64,000 nt of DNA from JADKIH01 sp031385005 (lineage in GTDB: Bacteria > Bacteroidota > Bacteroidia > AKYH767-A > 2013-40CM-41-45): positions 310,001-374,000 of the forward strand of contig JANNBB010000011.1 in NCBI GenBank assembly GCA_031385005.1. Reading direction: 5' to 3'. Positions 28,513 through 37,609 of the stretch are shown here, in pieces. Under the pieces are notes generated by a model. That model was not told the DNA's origin and ran no database searches. It saw nothing but the letters and a program-made list of their open reading frames with translations. The translations under genes and the position numbers were made by a program. Position 1 is the stretch's first letter; the number at the start of each line of letters is the position of its first letter.

Positions 28513-29016
28513 ATGAAAAAAATGAAAATTCTTGTATGTTCAATTTTTATTGTCTTTTCATCCTGTGTTTCGGATAAGAAAGAAGGCCCTATTATTTCCG
28601 ATTCTACTTTATATGGATTGGCGCAATCTACTACTTCATTTTCCTACTATAAAAATAACCCGGATACGCTTGATTCAGACCCGGCTAGTCCGCATTTTCC
28701 ATATGTGCGTATCCGGTTTAATCCCCGTGCTTTATCAGTAATGAATGCTTCTCTAAGTGGATTGTCTGGAACATCTTTTCCTGACGAGTCGATGATTGTA
28801 AAAGAAGTTTACGATGTTAAGGGTGGCTCTCTGCAAACCTTTGCAGTCATGTATAAATCTCATAGCGCAGGCAATAACGGCAGTGGTTGGGTATGGAATG
28901 AAATGCGTGCCGATGGTAGTGTTATTTATTCCTCTGCCCGTAAAGGTGATCAGTGTGTAAGTTGTCACCATTCAGGAACGTCAGTGGATTTGGTTAGAAC
29001 TTTTGGGTTGCATTAA
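28513..29016 (+). CDS. cytochrome P460-like lipoprotein (second of a tandem pair)
   Basis: 167 residues; lipoprotein signal peptide (FIVFSSC lipobox, Cys 18) and C-terminal haem c site CVSCHHSG. It shares with its upstream neighbour the block SMIVKEVYDVKGG, an aromatic VMYKS strand, a GSGWVWNE segment and the late CxxCH. The rest has diverged, so the duplication is old. The insert between the lipobox and the P460 block (DPASPHFPYVRIRFNPRA) is longer than in the first copy. Function is likely a membrane-anchored haem protein in the periplasm; substrate unknown. Confidence 0.78.
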   Translation: MKKMKILVCSIFIVFSSCVSDKKEGPIISDSTLYGLAQSTTSFSYYKNNPDTLDSDPASPHFPYVRIRFNPRALSVMNASLSGLSGTSFPDESMIVKEVYDVKGGSLQTFAVMYKSHSAGNNGSGWVWNEMRADGSVIYSSARKGDQCVSCHHSGTSVDLVRTFGLH

Positions 29017-29137
29017 GAATCAGATATAAGACCGTTTCATTTTTCAAATCGAATTGATTCTTCATAACTCCAATTTCGGAATAAAAGAAGTTCTTAATAG
29101 TTCCGATAATTCATTTGCTCCAAACGTCTTCAAAAAA

Positions 29138-29183
29138 AATTGCAAACTAAAAATCGATTTTACTCGATTTTTAGTTTGCAATT
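29138..29183. terminator. perfect 20-bp inverted repeat between convergent genes
   Basis: Arms 29138-29157 and 29164-29183 are exactly complementary over 20 bp, with a 6-nt loop. A-rich DNA on the left gives a U-tract on the minus strand. It lies between the second P460-like gene (+) and the peptidylprolyl isomerase gene (-), as expected for a bidirectional terminator. The stem is unusually long. Confidence 0.75.
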
Positions 29184-29205
29184 ATCAAACTTTAATATCT
29201 GCGAA

Positions 29206-31299
29206 TTAATTAAACTTGCCTCTGTTGTCTTCTATGTTAGCTTTTTCTTTCAGTGCATTGAAAACTTCATAGTCGCTGCGTGATTTACGCTGATCGGCGA
29301 TTTGTTTTAAATTATTCGAATAGTCTTTTGTCGGTTGCGGCTCGACGAAACTTTTCACAAAAACTACAGCCACTCCATTATCTCCTTTTACCGGTTTAGT
29401 AAGTTGATTAGCTTTCGTAGCGAATATGACACCTACTAGGGATGGCTCGTTACCAATGCCCGCAATATAGTTATTAGACATAGAGACATTGTCAGCATCA
29501 GCTGCAGTAACATTTAGTTTCTGAGCAATTGCGTCGATAGAAGAAGCACCGGCACCATTGAATTTTTCAATTAACATTTCCGCTTTCTTTTGTTTGCGGA
29601 CTTCTGCTGTTACAATGTCTTTTACATCTTCTAATGGTAAAATTCCTTTTTCCTTAATTCCGGTTAAGTGAGCAATTACGTATTTGTTGCCAAAAGTAAA
29701 CACTTTAGAGATGTCGCCTTTTTTTGCAGTATAAGCCCAACGAACCATTTCACGTGGCTGCTCAAGTCCGGGAATGTTTTTATCATTTTCGCGGAGGTTA
29801 TCGGCAATGCGTTTGTTCAATCCTTTCTTTACGATAGCGCTATCAAAACTTTCGGGATTATTATTTTGAGCTGCAAATTCACTCGCTTTATTGTATTCGG
29901 TGTCATACGTTTTTTGAGAGGGCTCGATCTTTCTTTCCAACACCGCAACTTGAATCTGTCTGGTCGAAGGACCTTTGCCCATTACTTCAATTAAGTGAAC
30001 TCCGAATTGAGAAACAACGATTGGCATATCGCCTACTTTTCCGTTGAAGCAAGCATCATTAAATTCTTTAACCATCATTCCTTCTCTGAACCATCCGAGG
30101 TCACCACCTTTAGAGCCGGAGCCGGGATCTGCAGAATTCATCATGGCTAGCAATTCGAATTTAGTTCCTTTTTTAATCAGGTTCTTCAGACTGTCTGCTT
30201 TGTTTCTAGCTGTTGTCGTGTCGTTGTTTTCTATTTTAATTAGAATATGACGGGCTTTTACCGAGTCAGAAACCATTTTCTCACCAACAAGCTTGGCCAT
30301 CTTTAAGCTTCCTCCGTCTTCGAAAGGTCCAACAGTAGCTCCAATAGTTGCATTGAAAAACACGGTATCCATTGCCGGATTTAAGGAACCTTTAGCATGA
30401 TAAGTCGAATCAAAAGCTACATCGCTATTTTGATTAACATACATTTTTCCGTCAGCAGCAGTTTCAAATTCAGGTTTTTTACTGTAGACCCAAGTAATAA
30501 CTTTTTCACGATCTTCCAACGACGGTGTTACATCAAAAGCCACGTATTCTGCTTTACGAATAGTCTCAGCTTGTTTGTATTTGTTTTTATTCTTGTTGTA
30601 ATAATCGTTCAAATCGCTTTCCTCAATTTTCACAGTGGTGTCAGCAATTGTATTGTAATCCAAACGAACAAAGCGTATGGCAGCGAAACGCCCCATCTCT
30701 TCATAATTTCTTTTTGCTTCTTCTGTTGAAGCAAAGAGTCCGCCTTTAATAAGTGTCTTATATTTTTCCGCAATACGCTCTTCTCTGATGGCATCTTCAA
30801 AAGTTCTCCACTGACGCTGAAGCGCTTCATCGCGATTCGGGAGGTCTTTCAGAAAACGTACGACTGCAGCAGGGTCAAACTGATTTGACTTAGGATCAGT
30901 AAATGCCTGCTTCACCTGTGGATGTGGATTAGGGCCTGTACACATGTCATACAATTCCTCTGCGCTACATGTTATACCCAGTTTTTCATATTCTTTATTC
31001 AAAACGTTTTCATTCACGAACATTCCCCATGCCTGCTCACGCAATCCATCTTGAGTATTCTGGTCGATATTTTCATTTTTTGTATTCGTCTTGTAGTTTT
31101 CCGTCAGTGTTTCAATTCGTTTTTCATATTCCTGATAATGAATTTTTTCACCTCCAATTACTCCAACTACATCGGAATTGCGATTCATGAGTCCGGTATT
31201 TGAAGTTACCAGATCACCTAAAATGAATAATACCATTGAAACTCCAACAAATCCAATGAGTAGTCCTACACGTTTTCTTATTCTGCCAATTAAAGCCAT
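29206..31299 (-). CDS. SurA/PpiD-type peptidylprolyl isomerase
   Basis: 697-residue envelope foldase. One N-terminal TM helix (about 12-34, VGLLIGFVGVSMVLFILGDLV) anchors it in the inner membrane, as in PpiD. A SurA-N-like helical region follows (VIGGEKIHYQEYEKRIE). The parvulin domain is at about 345-440 (VKARHILIKIENND, GSGSKGGDLGWFREGMMVKE, QFGVHLIEVMGKGP). A second, weaker SurA-like segment ends the protein. It assists folding of outer-membrane and secreted proteins. Together with lptC and the CorC-type gene upstream it forms a minus-strand order often seen in Bacteroidota. Confidence 0.92.
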   Translation of the reverse strand: MALIGRIRKRVGLLIGFVGVSMVLFILGDLVTSNTGLMNRNSDVVGVIGGEKIHYQEYEKRIETLTENYKTNTKNENIDQNTQDGLREQAWGMFVNENVLNKEYEKLGITCSAEELYDMCTGPNPHPQVKQAFTDPKSNQFDPAAVVRFLKDLPNRDEALQRQWRTFEDAIREERIAEKYKTLIKGGLFASTEEAKRNYEEMGRFAAIRFVRLDYNTIADTTVKIEESDLNDYYNKNKNKYKQAETIRKAEYVAFDVTPSLEDREKVITWVYSKKPEFETAADGKMYVNQNSDVAFDSTYHAKGSLNPAMDTVFFNATIGATVGPFEDGGSLKMAKLVGEKMVSDSVKARHILIKIENNDTTTARNKADSLKNLIKKGTKFELLAMMNSADPGSGSKGGDLGWFREGMMVKEFNDACFNGKVGDMPIVVSQFGVHLIEVMGKGPSTRQIQVAVLERKIEPSQKTYDTEYNKASEFAAQNNNPESFDSAIVKKGLNKRIADNLRENDKNIPGLEQPREMVRWAYTAKKGDISKVFTFGNKYVIAHLTGIKEKGILPLEDVKDIVTAEVRKQKKAEMLIEKFNGAGASSIDAIAQKLNVTAADADNVSMSNNYIAGIGNEPSLVGVIFATKANQLTKPVKGDNGVAVVFVKSFVEPQPTKDYSNNLKQIADQRKSRSDYEVFNALKEKANIEDNRGKFN

Positions 31300-31366
31300 A
31301 AATGAATGATTTTAAATTTTTTGAGGGTGCGAAGATAGGATTTTATATCGAGAAATCCTGTTTTTA

Positions 31367-31516
31367 AATTAGCTAATTCGTGGATTCGTTAATTCGCTAA
31401 TGGCGTTGATTCGAGTAATTTTCTATTAATCAGGTAATTATGACTCAGCAATCGAAAAAATTTTGCTAATTGACTGTAAATTATATAATTAGCTAATCAA
31501 CGAATTAACGAATCAG
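31367..31516. repeat. intergenic inverted-repeat element, copy A
   Basis: Two arms rich in AATTAGCTAAT and GAATTAACGAAT words (31367-31401 and 31487-31516) are partly complementary and enclose about 85 nt of unrelated DNA. The right arm is identical over 30 nt to 37569-37598. It resembles a short dispersed palindromic element. Confidence 0.7.
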
Positions 31517-31536
31517 TAAATTAGAAAAGAAAATGG

Positions 31537-32817
31537 TTACTCCTCAATAACTTTCAGCTTTACCAGTTCCACTCTGTTATGCTTAACCTTTTGGATAATG
31601 ATCTTAAAAGGAGGAATAACTACTTCCTCATTGGGTTCAGGAATGTTTTCGTGGTGGTGAAAAATAAAGCCACCAAGGGTTTCATAGGCCTCATGTTCGG
31701 GAATATGGAGGTCGTATTTTTTATTGAGGTAATCTATTTCGAGACGACCTGAAAGTAGGAATTCGGTATCATTGATTTTTTTCTCTGTTTCTTCCGGAGA
31801 GTCGTGTTCATCCTGAATTTCACCAAAAATTTCTTCGATGACATCTTCGACAGTTACCATTCCTGCTGTTCCTCCAAATTCGTCAACAATAACAGCGACA
31901 CTCCTATGCATGTCGGTTAATTGCTTCAATACTTCTTTCGCATTCATGACTTCCGGAACAATCGTAACAGGAAGTAAAACGTGTGTTATCTCTTTTGGAT
32001 CTTTAAACATTTCAGAAGAATGTACAAAGCCAATAATGTTATCAATGTTTTCGCGATAAACCAGAATTTTTGAAAGTTTCGTTTCGTTAAAAAGGGTGAT
32101 CAGGTCGCTTACTTGTTTGTTCACATCAATAGAAACGATTTCATTTCTTGGAATCATGCACTCTTTTACTTTCACTTCTTTGAAGTCGAGTGCATTTTGA
32201 AAAATCCGTATCTCCGTATCCATTTCTTCTACCTGATTGTTTTTGGAAGTAAGTTCACGGATATATAAATCGAGATCGATGCGTCCGAAAACCGGTCTTT
32301 CTTCAGTAAGATGAATTCCAAATAACGTTTTCATCAGAAAACGCGATAGTCCCATGATAACCCATACGACAGGATATAAAATAAGATAAAGCAGACGAAT
32401 GGGAATGGCAAGCAAGCTTAATGTGCCATTTGGGTTGATTCGAAAAATTGCCTTTGGTATAAATTCGGCGGCAACAAGAATGATGATTGTACTTAAAAAT
32501 GTTTGAATGACCAGTAGCATTCCTTTACCATGCAATTGATGAGGTAAATAGTTTTTCAACCATTCATGTGTCATCAGATCTTCAGCCATGACTATACCAT
32601 AAATTACAAGTGCAATGTTGTTTGCAATCAGCATGGTCGCGATAAAATGCGAAGGAGACTTTACAAAGTTCCAAAGTATGCGGGCTGAAAAAACACCCTG
32701 ACTTCTATCCAGTTCAATACGTAATTTGTTGGCAGATAAAAACGCAATTTCAGTACCGGAAGAAAATGCAGAAACAAGTAAGGTTAATAGGATGATGGTG
32801 AGTGGCCAGTCGGGCAT
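31537..32817 (-). CDS. CNNM/CorC-family membrane protein (hemolysin-like)
   Basis: 426 residues. Three or four N-terminal TM helices form the DUF21/CNNM domain (LVSAFSSGTEIAFLSANKLR; ATMLIANNIALVIYGIVMAE). A pair of CBS domains follows (about 215-335; VKECMIPRNEIVSIDV, HRSVAVIVDEFGGTAG). A CorC_HlyC domain ends it (about 350-425; LLSGRLEIDYLNKKY). The family is linked to Mg/Co or Na-coupled ion transport. GldE, encoded at 58.3-60.3 kb, is a paralogue, but this protein lacks the GldE genomic context. It lies downstream of lptC and a small membrane protein. Confidence 0.9.
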   Translation of the reverse strand: MPDWPLTIILLTLLVSAFSSGTEIAFLSANKLRIELDRSQGVFSARILWNFVKSPSHFIATMLIANNIALVIYGIVMAEDLMTHEWLKNYLPHQLHGKGMLLVIQTFLSTIIILVAAEFIPKAIFRINPNGTLSLLAIPIRLLYLILYPVVWVIMGLSRFLMKTLFGIHLTEERPVFGRIDLDLYIRELTSKNNQVEEMDTEIRIFQNALDFKEVKVKECMIPRNEIVSIDVNKQVSDLITLFNETKLSKILVYRENIDNIIGFVHSSEMFKDPKEITHVLLPVTIVPEVMNAKEVLKQLTDMHRSVAVIVDEFGGTAGMVTVEDVIEEIFGEIQDEHDSPEETEKKINDTEFLLSGRLEIDYLNKKYDLHIPEHEAYETLGGFIFHHHENIPEPNEEVVIPPFKIIIQKVKHNRVELVKLKVIEE

Positions 32818-32908
32818 GGATTATTTGAAAATGTTTTTTGAAAAATTATTTTGAAATATAAGTGTAGTCCTTAATCATACCATAATTAAAAAGCAAGATC
32901 CGAAATTA

Positions 32909-33109
32909 TCAGTGATACAGTTCTTTTTCGTCTTTGCTATCGTATTTAATCCGTTGCTTTTTGCGGATCGTATACATCAGGAAAGCAACCAAAGTTACGA
33001 ATAACATCCACAAAGCAGATTCCCATCCTTCCCTGAAAAACTGAAATACAGCGATGCCAATACTTAAGATAGTAATGCAAAGCCAGGCAATTTCAAGAGT
33101 CCTTAGCAT
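32909..33109 (-). CDS. small two-helix membrane protein
   Basis: 66 residues with two predicted TM helices (about 4-24, LEIAWLCITILSIGIAVFQF, and 30-48, SALWMLFVTLVAFLMYTI) and a basic/charged cytoplasmic tail (RKKQRIKYDSKDEKE). It overlaps the 3' end of lptC by 17 nt, so translation is probably coupled. I recognise no named family; small proteins of this kind often sit between lptC and a CorC-type gene in Bacteroidota. Function unknown. Confidence 0.75.
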   Translation of the reverse strand: MLRTLEIAWLCITILSIGIAVFQFFREGWESALWMLFVTLVAFLMYTIRKKQRIKYDSKDEKELYH

Positions 33110-33653
33110 GAATATCGTTGTTTAAGGAAATAGTTCCTTTTATGTTGAAAATCTTGTATTTTGAAAAATCCTGATTGGCCTCAAATCCGTTACCGAAAAT
33201 TATTTCATCCTTGGTGGTTATTTTTACAAACTCATCACTATACAGTTTCTCTTTACTTTCATCCCAAATGAGGTGCTCAGTATTGAGCGTTTCCCCCTTT
33301 TGATTGACAACGACTACGTTTTTTTTTGCTTCCATTTTCATTTCATTAATGTAACGGACTCCATAATCAGCTTTTAGTCGGCTTTTAACTTCCAGTTTAT
33401 CATCATAAAAAATTGCAAGCAAACCTTTTGGCATTTCGATGTAAGGGTTTTCAGTTTCAAAATGATTGAATACAGGTGCTGTTAATTCAACCTGAACTTT
33501 CGCAGAATCACTATAAAGAATCTTAATGTTTTTGGCAGATTCTGTTGGTGTAATTTTGCCTTTACTGTAAAGTTTAACTTTATCCAGGTCGTTTTCACAA
33601 GATATAAAGCTCATGCAAACGAAAAGTATAAAAAATGCCCTGATTGTGGTCAT
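33093..33653 (-). CDS. lptC: LPS export ABC transporter periplasmic protein LptC
   Basis: 186-residue lipoprotein (signal peptide with lipobox SFISC, Cys 19) of the LptC family. In the Lpt machine LptC passes lipopolysaccharide from LptBFG to LptA. The beta-jellyroll pattern is clear: SAKNIKILYSDSAKVQVELT, MPKGLLAIFYDDKLEVKSRL, then AKKNVVVVNQKGETLNTEHL and FGNGFEANQDFSKYKI. A lipid-anchored LptC instead of a TM-anchored one is common in Bacteroidota. First gene of a minus-strand run with the small membrane protein and the CorC-type gene. Confidence 0.88.
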   Translation of the reverse strand: MTTIRAFFILFVCMSFISCENDLDKVKLYSKGKITPTESAKNIKILYSDSAKVQVELTAPVFNHFETENPYIEMPKGLLAIFYDDKLEVKSRLKADYGVRYINEMKMEAKKNVVVVNQKGETLNTEHLIWDESKEKLYSDEFVKITTKDEIIFGNGFEANQDFSKYKIFNIKGTISLNNDIHAKDS

Positions 33654-34011
33654 CTTACAAATTTAGCAAACTTTTTCTCATTTGAAATCGGTATAGGCAT
33701 TAAGTCGAACAAGTTCGTTAAGTTGAATATATGCAAATCATTTAAAACAGCATGAAAATGAAGGTTAAAGTGGTAAGCATAAAGGTGTTTCAGTTCTATA
33801 TTCGGACATTTATAATTTGATTTTTTTACTTTAATCACTTAATATTTTTTAATCATTAACGTCGGTTCTTCAATCGGATTTCACGGAATTGTTCTTCATT
33901 GAATCGCTTTGAACTCAAATAAGAAAATGACTGTTAATAAAGGTTAATCTTCCTAAAAGCCGGTCAAAATCTTCTATTTTTGCGAGATCATAAAAAAACA
34001 ATTCGATATCA
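33654..34011. other. 358-nt divergent spacer between lptC and the M13 peptidase gene
   Basis: AT-rich DNA upstream of two divergent genes. It holds a TAnnTTTG box at 33975-33982 facing the peptidase. A 62-codon frame on the minus strand (33650-33838) has no family resemblance and I do not call it. Confidence 0.5.
33975..33982 (+). promoter_or_regulatory. candidate -7 box upstream of the M13 peptidase gene
   Basis: TATTTTTG, matching TAnnTTTG, 29 nt before the ATG at 34012. No clear -33 element. Confidence 0.4.
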
Positions 34012-36057
34012 ATGAAAAAATCAAGTATTGTACTTGCAATATCAGCATTTGCTGTATCTGCAGGTTTTTATAGCTGTATGAAAACGGAAGCTAAAAAAGG
34101 TGTAGGAATTAATCCTGAAAATTTTGATACAACAATAAGCGCTAATAGTGACTTCTTTCACTATGCAAATGGAAACTGGATAAAGAAAAATCCGATACCA
34201 TCCGACCAGGTTCGTTGGGGAACTTTTAGCATCCTCGCTGAAAACAATAAACAAAATCTTCATTTGCTGGTTGACGAAGCTTCGGCTAAGTCCGGTGCGG
34301 CAAAAGGTTCACCGGAGCAGTTAGTTGGTGATTTTTATTTCAGTGCCATGGATACGAACATGATTGAAAAACTTGGCGCAACTCCGATCAAAGGAGAAAT
34401 GGAAGCAATCGATAAACTTGCCGACATGAACACCCTTCTTGCCTATGTTGCCAAACTACAGATGTGGAATGCAAGTCCGATGTTTACTTTTTATGCTTAT
34501 CAGGATCCTAAAAATAGCGAAGTAAACGTTCCGCAAATTATGCAAGGTGGATTGTCGCTTCCTGATCGTGATTACTATTTCAAAAAAGATCCTCGTTCTT
34601 CAAACATCCGTGAAGAGTTTTTGAAACACGTGACAAAGATGTTTACACTCTACGGAATGGATGAAAAAACTGCCAGTCAACACGCTTCTGTTGTTATGCG
34701 TATCGAAACTGCTCTCGCCGGTTCATCCATGACGCGTGAAGAATTACGTGATCCTTTTAAAACTTACAACAAAGTGACTATTGCCGATTTAGATGCACTC
34801 ACACCATCTATTAAATGGGCTGACATGATGAAGAACATGAATGTAAACGGTAAATACGATTACCTTGTGTTAGGTCAGCCGGAATTTCTGAAAGAACTTC
34901 AAAAGCAAGTAACAGCAAACTCTCTCAACGATTGGAAGACATATCTGAAATGGAACCTGCTCAATCTCGCAGGAAATGTATTGAGTTCTGATTTCGTAAA
35001 CGAAGATTTTTATTTCAACAATCAAATTCTCGGTGGACAAAAGCAAATTCAGGCACGTTGGAAAAGAATGGTGCAGTTAACTGATGGTTTTGTCGGCGAT
35101 GCGCTTGGACAGTTATATGCCGCAAAATATTTTCCACCTGAAGCAAAGAAAAGAGCAGACGAACTTGTTTCCAACCTGATTGCAGTTTACAACGAGCGTA
35201 TTGAAAAACTCGATTGGATGAGTGCCGAAACAAAAGTGAAAGCAAAAGAAAAACTGAATTCCATTACACGCAAAATCGGTTATCCTGATAAGTGGAAAGA
35301 TTACAAAGGACTTGAAATTTCACGGGAGTCGTTTTTCCAAAATCTGATGAATGCTACAAAATGGAATTATGAATATATGGTTAATCAGGTTGGTAAGCCA
35401 GTTGATCGTACACAGTGGGGAATGACACCTCCAACAGTTAACGCTTATTACAATCCATCCAACAATGAAATCGTTTTCCCTGCAGGAATATTACAGCCGC
35501 CATTCTTCAATGCGCAGGCAGATGATGCAGTAAATTACGGAGCTATCGGTGCCGTAATCGGACATGAATTAACGCATGGTTTCGATGACGAAGGCCGCAA
35601 CTTCGATGCGAAAGGAAACCTGAATAGCTGGTGGACAAGTGAAGATTCAGCTAAGTTTGTTCAGAAAGCCGACATGATCGTTGAGCAGTTTAATAATTTC
35701 ACTGTATTGGATACGGTTCATGTAAATGGTCGTCTTACTCTCGGTGAAAATATTGCTGACTTAGGTGGAATAACAATTGCCTACCATGCATTTAAACTTA
35801 CGAAACAAGGTAAGGGCGATGAAAAGATTGATGGACTTACACCTGATCAGCGTTTCTTTTTAGGTTTCGCTACCATCTGGGCCGGTGAAATTCGTCCGGA
35901 AACTCAATTACAACGAATCATCACAGATCCACATTCTCCGGGTATTCACCGTGTAAACGGACCATTAAGCAACCTGGAAGAGTTTTACGGTGCTTTTGGA
36001 ATAAAAGAAGGAGACAAAATGTTCAGACCAAGTGCTGAACGTGCCAAAATCTGGTAA
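34012..36057 (+). CDS. M13 family zinc endopeptidase (neprilysin/PepO-like)
   Basis: 681-residue metallopeptidase with a lipoprotein signal peptide (lipobox GFYSC, Cys 22), so it is probably anchored in the envelope. The M13 N-terminal domain begins at FFHYANGNWIKKNPIPSDQV. The substrate-binding NAYYNPSNNEIVFPAGILQP is near 483-502. The zinc site HELTH (in GAVIGHELTHGFDDEG) is near 523, and the second-shell ENIAD (LTLGENIADLGG) near 583. All catalytic residues are present. It degrades oligopeptides. It stands alone, with a promoter-like TATTTTTG upstream and an inverted repeat downstream. Confidence 0.95.
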   Translation: MKKSSIVLAISAFAVSAGFYSCMKTEAKKGVGINPENFDTTISANSDFFHYANGNWIKKNPIPSDQVRWGTFSILAENNKQNLHLLVDEASAKSGAAKGSPEQLVGDFYFSAMDTNMIEKLGATPIKGEMEAIDKLADMNTLLAYVAKLQMWNASPMFTFYAYQDPKNSEVNVPQIMQGGLSLPDRDYYFKKDPRSSNIREEFLKHVTKMFTLYGMDEKTASQHASVVMRIETALAGSSMTREELRDPFKTYNKVTIADLDALTPSIKWADMMKNMNVNGKYDYLVLGQPEFLKELQKQVTANSLNDWKTYLKWNLLNLAGNVLSSDFVNEDFYFNNQILGGQKQIQARWKRMVQLTDGFVGDALGQLYAAKYFPPEAKKRADELVSNLIAVYNERIEKLDWMSAETKVKAKEKLNSITRKIGYPDKWKDYKGLEISRESFFQNLMNATKWNYEYMVNQVGKPVDRTQWGMTPPTVNAYYNPSNNEIVFPAGILQPPFFNAQADDAVNYGAIGAVIGHELTHGFDDEGRNFDAKGNLNSWWTSEDSAKFVQKADMIVEQFNNFTVLDTVHVNGRLTLGENIADLGGITIAYHAFKLTKQGKGDEKIDGLTPDQRFFLGFATIWAGEIRPETQLQRIITDPHSPGIHRVNGPLSNLEEFYGAFGIKEGDKMFRPSAERAKIW

Positions 36058-36090
36058 TTAAAATAAATTCGCGCAAATGCGCAAAGAAGT

Positions 36091-36131
36091 CAAAGAACGC
36101 AAGGAGATTTAATTTTCCTTTGCGTTCTTTG
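36091..36131. repeat. imperfect inverted repeat after the M13 peptidase gene
   Basis: Left arm CAAAGAACGCAAGGA (36091-36105) pairs with the right arm at 36116-36131 apart from a one-base bulge. No T-run follows on the plus strand, so it is not a classical terminator. It may be a transcript-end hairpin or a member of a dispersed repeat family. Confidence 0.6.
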
Positions 36132-36178
36132 CATTATTACCGTTACCAATAACTACATTTCTTTTAAAAATCATTTTT

Positions 36179-37429
36179 ATGTCTGTATCCTTTTCCGATT
36201 TCAAACTCAACAAGCAATTGTGGAATGCAATTGCCGATGCAGGATATACGGAGCCGACGCAAATTCAGCAGAGGGCTATTCCTCTTATTCTTCAAGGACA
36301 CGATGTCTTGGGAGTGGCACAAACGGGTACCGGAAAAACTGCAGCATATCTTATCCCTATCATCTATAAAATAAAATACGCGCAAGGCGACGATCCACGA
36401 CTGCTAATTGTTGTACCTACACACGAACTCGCTTTGCAGGTAAATGAGCATTTCAAGATGCTTGCAAAGTACACCGACTTGCGATCTGTCGCATTAGTAG
36501 GAGGGACGGGCATGAAGTCGCAGAAGGATACACTGGCAAAAGGAGTGGATGCTGTAATTGCGACTCCCGGTCGGCTGATGGATTTGTATTTATCCGCTCA
36601 TTTGAATTTGAAATGCATATCCGTTTTTGTAATGGATGAGGCCGAGCGATTGTTAGATATGGGATTCAAAAACCAGATTGGACGAATATTGGAAGTGATG
36701 CCACGTAAAAGACTGAACCTGCTTTTTTCAGCTACCTGGGGAGAAAAAGTAAAAAGGATTTCGGAAGATTTTCTGGTTGGTCCGGTTGAAATCAGAGTAG
36801 AGCCGGATGTAAAAACGGTGAAATCTGTTTCTCAAAAGTTGTATTATGTTCCCAACCTGAAAACAAAATTGAATTTGTTGGATTATTTAATCAGCGATAA
36901 GGCATATAATAAGGTCATTATTTTTTGCAAGACAAAAACCACGGCAACCAATATTGCTAAATACATTGCCAGAAAATACGGCGAAGAAAAAGTAAAACTC
37001 ATTCACGGTAACAAAGATCAGAATACGCGATTGAATGCAATGAAGATGTTTAGTGAAGAAAAGATTCCATACCTGGTAACGACAGACGTAGCTGCACGGG
37101 GAATCGATATCAAAGAAGTTTCGCACGTGTTTAACTTCGATGTTCCATTAATATACGAAGATTACATACACCGCATCGGCAGAACAGGCCGGGCATTGCA
37201 TGTCGGAGATTCAATTACTTTCTGTGCACCGAATGACGAATATCACCTGAAGAAAATTCAAAAACTTATCGGACAGAAAATTCCTGTCGAAAAAATTCCC
37301 GAAGAAGTGGAAATCGTCGATACCCCTTACGAAGAATTGCAAGTCATCCTGAAAGAAATCGATTTTCAAAAGAAGAAAGAAGATCCGGATTATCAGGGAG
37401 CTTTTCATGAGAAGAAAGTACGCCGGTAG
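36179..37429 (+). CDS. DEAD-box-family RNA helicase with a DEAE motif II
   Basis: 416 residues, SF2 ATP-dependent RNA helicase. The Q motif and motif I are intact (TEPTQIQQRAIPLILQGHD; AQTGTGKTAAYLIP). PTHEL, ATPGRLMD (Ib), SATW (III), TTDVAARGID (V) and HRIGRTGRA (VI) are also intact. Motif II reads D-E-A-E (residues 153-156, VMDEAERLLDMGF) in place of D-E-A-D; the DNA codon is GAG. The helicase is otherwise a normal RhlE/CshA-type core with a short charged C-terminus. It likely acts in ribosome assembly or RNA turnover. A repeat element separates it from the EamA gene. Confidence 0.92.
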   Translation: MSVSFSDFKLNKQLWNAIADAGYTEPTQIQQRAIPLILQGHDVLGVAQTGTGKTAAYLIPIIYKIKYAQGDDPRLLIVVPTHELALQVNEHFKMLAKYTDLRSVALVGGTGMKSQKDTLAKGVDAVIATPGRLMDLYLSAHLNLKCISVFVMDEAERLLDMGFKNQIGRILEVMPRKRLNLLFSATWGEKVKRISEDFLVGPVEIRVEPDVKTVKSVSQKLYYVPNLKTKLNLLDYLISDKAYNKVIIFCKTKTTATNIAKYIARKYGEEKVKLIHGNKDQNTRLNAMKMFSEEKIPYLVTTDVAARGIDIKEVSHVFNFDVPLIYEDYIHRIGRTGRALHVGDSITFCAPNDEYHLKKIQKLIGQKIPVEKIPEEVEIVDTPYEELQVILKEIDFQKKKEDPDYQGAFHEKKVRR

Positions 37430-37430
37430 T

Positions 37431-37598
37431 TTAATTCGTTAATTAGCTAATTCGTTAATTAGCTAATTGGATTTGGGGATGATTTTAATTATTCAGGTAA
37501 ACTACTTCTATAACGTGAATTTTATAAGACTTGTTTTTTAAAAAAAATATTGAAATAACAAATAGCTCAATTAGCTAATCAACGAATTAACGAATCAG
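37431..37598. repeat. intergenic inverted-repeat element, copy B
   Basis: Left arm 37431-37468 (repeated TTCGTTAATTAGCTAAT words) and right arm 37569-37598 enclose about 100 nt of unrelated DNA. The right arm is identical over 30 nt to copy A at 31487-31516. The region lies between the helicase and EamA genes. Confidence 0.7.
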
Positions 37599-37609
37599 CG
37601 AATTTTAAA

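Noticed and set aside
33650..33838. 62-codon ORF overlapping the lptC start
   Set aside because: No family resemblance, low-complexity His/Phe/Leu composition, and it lies in a divergent promoter region.
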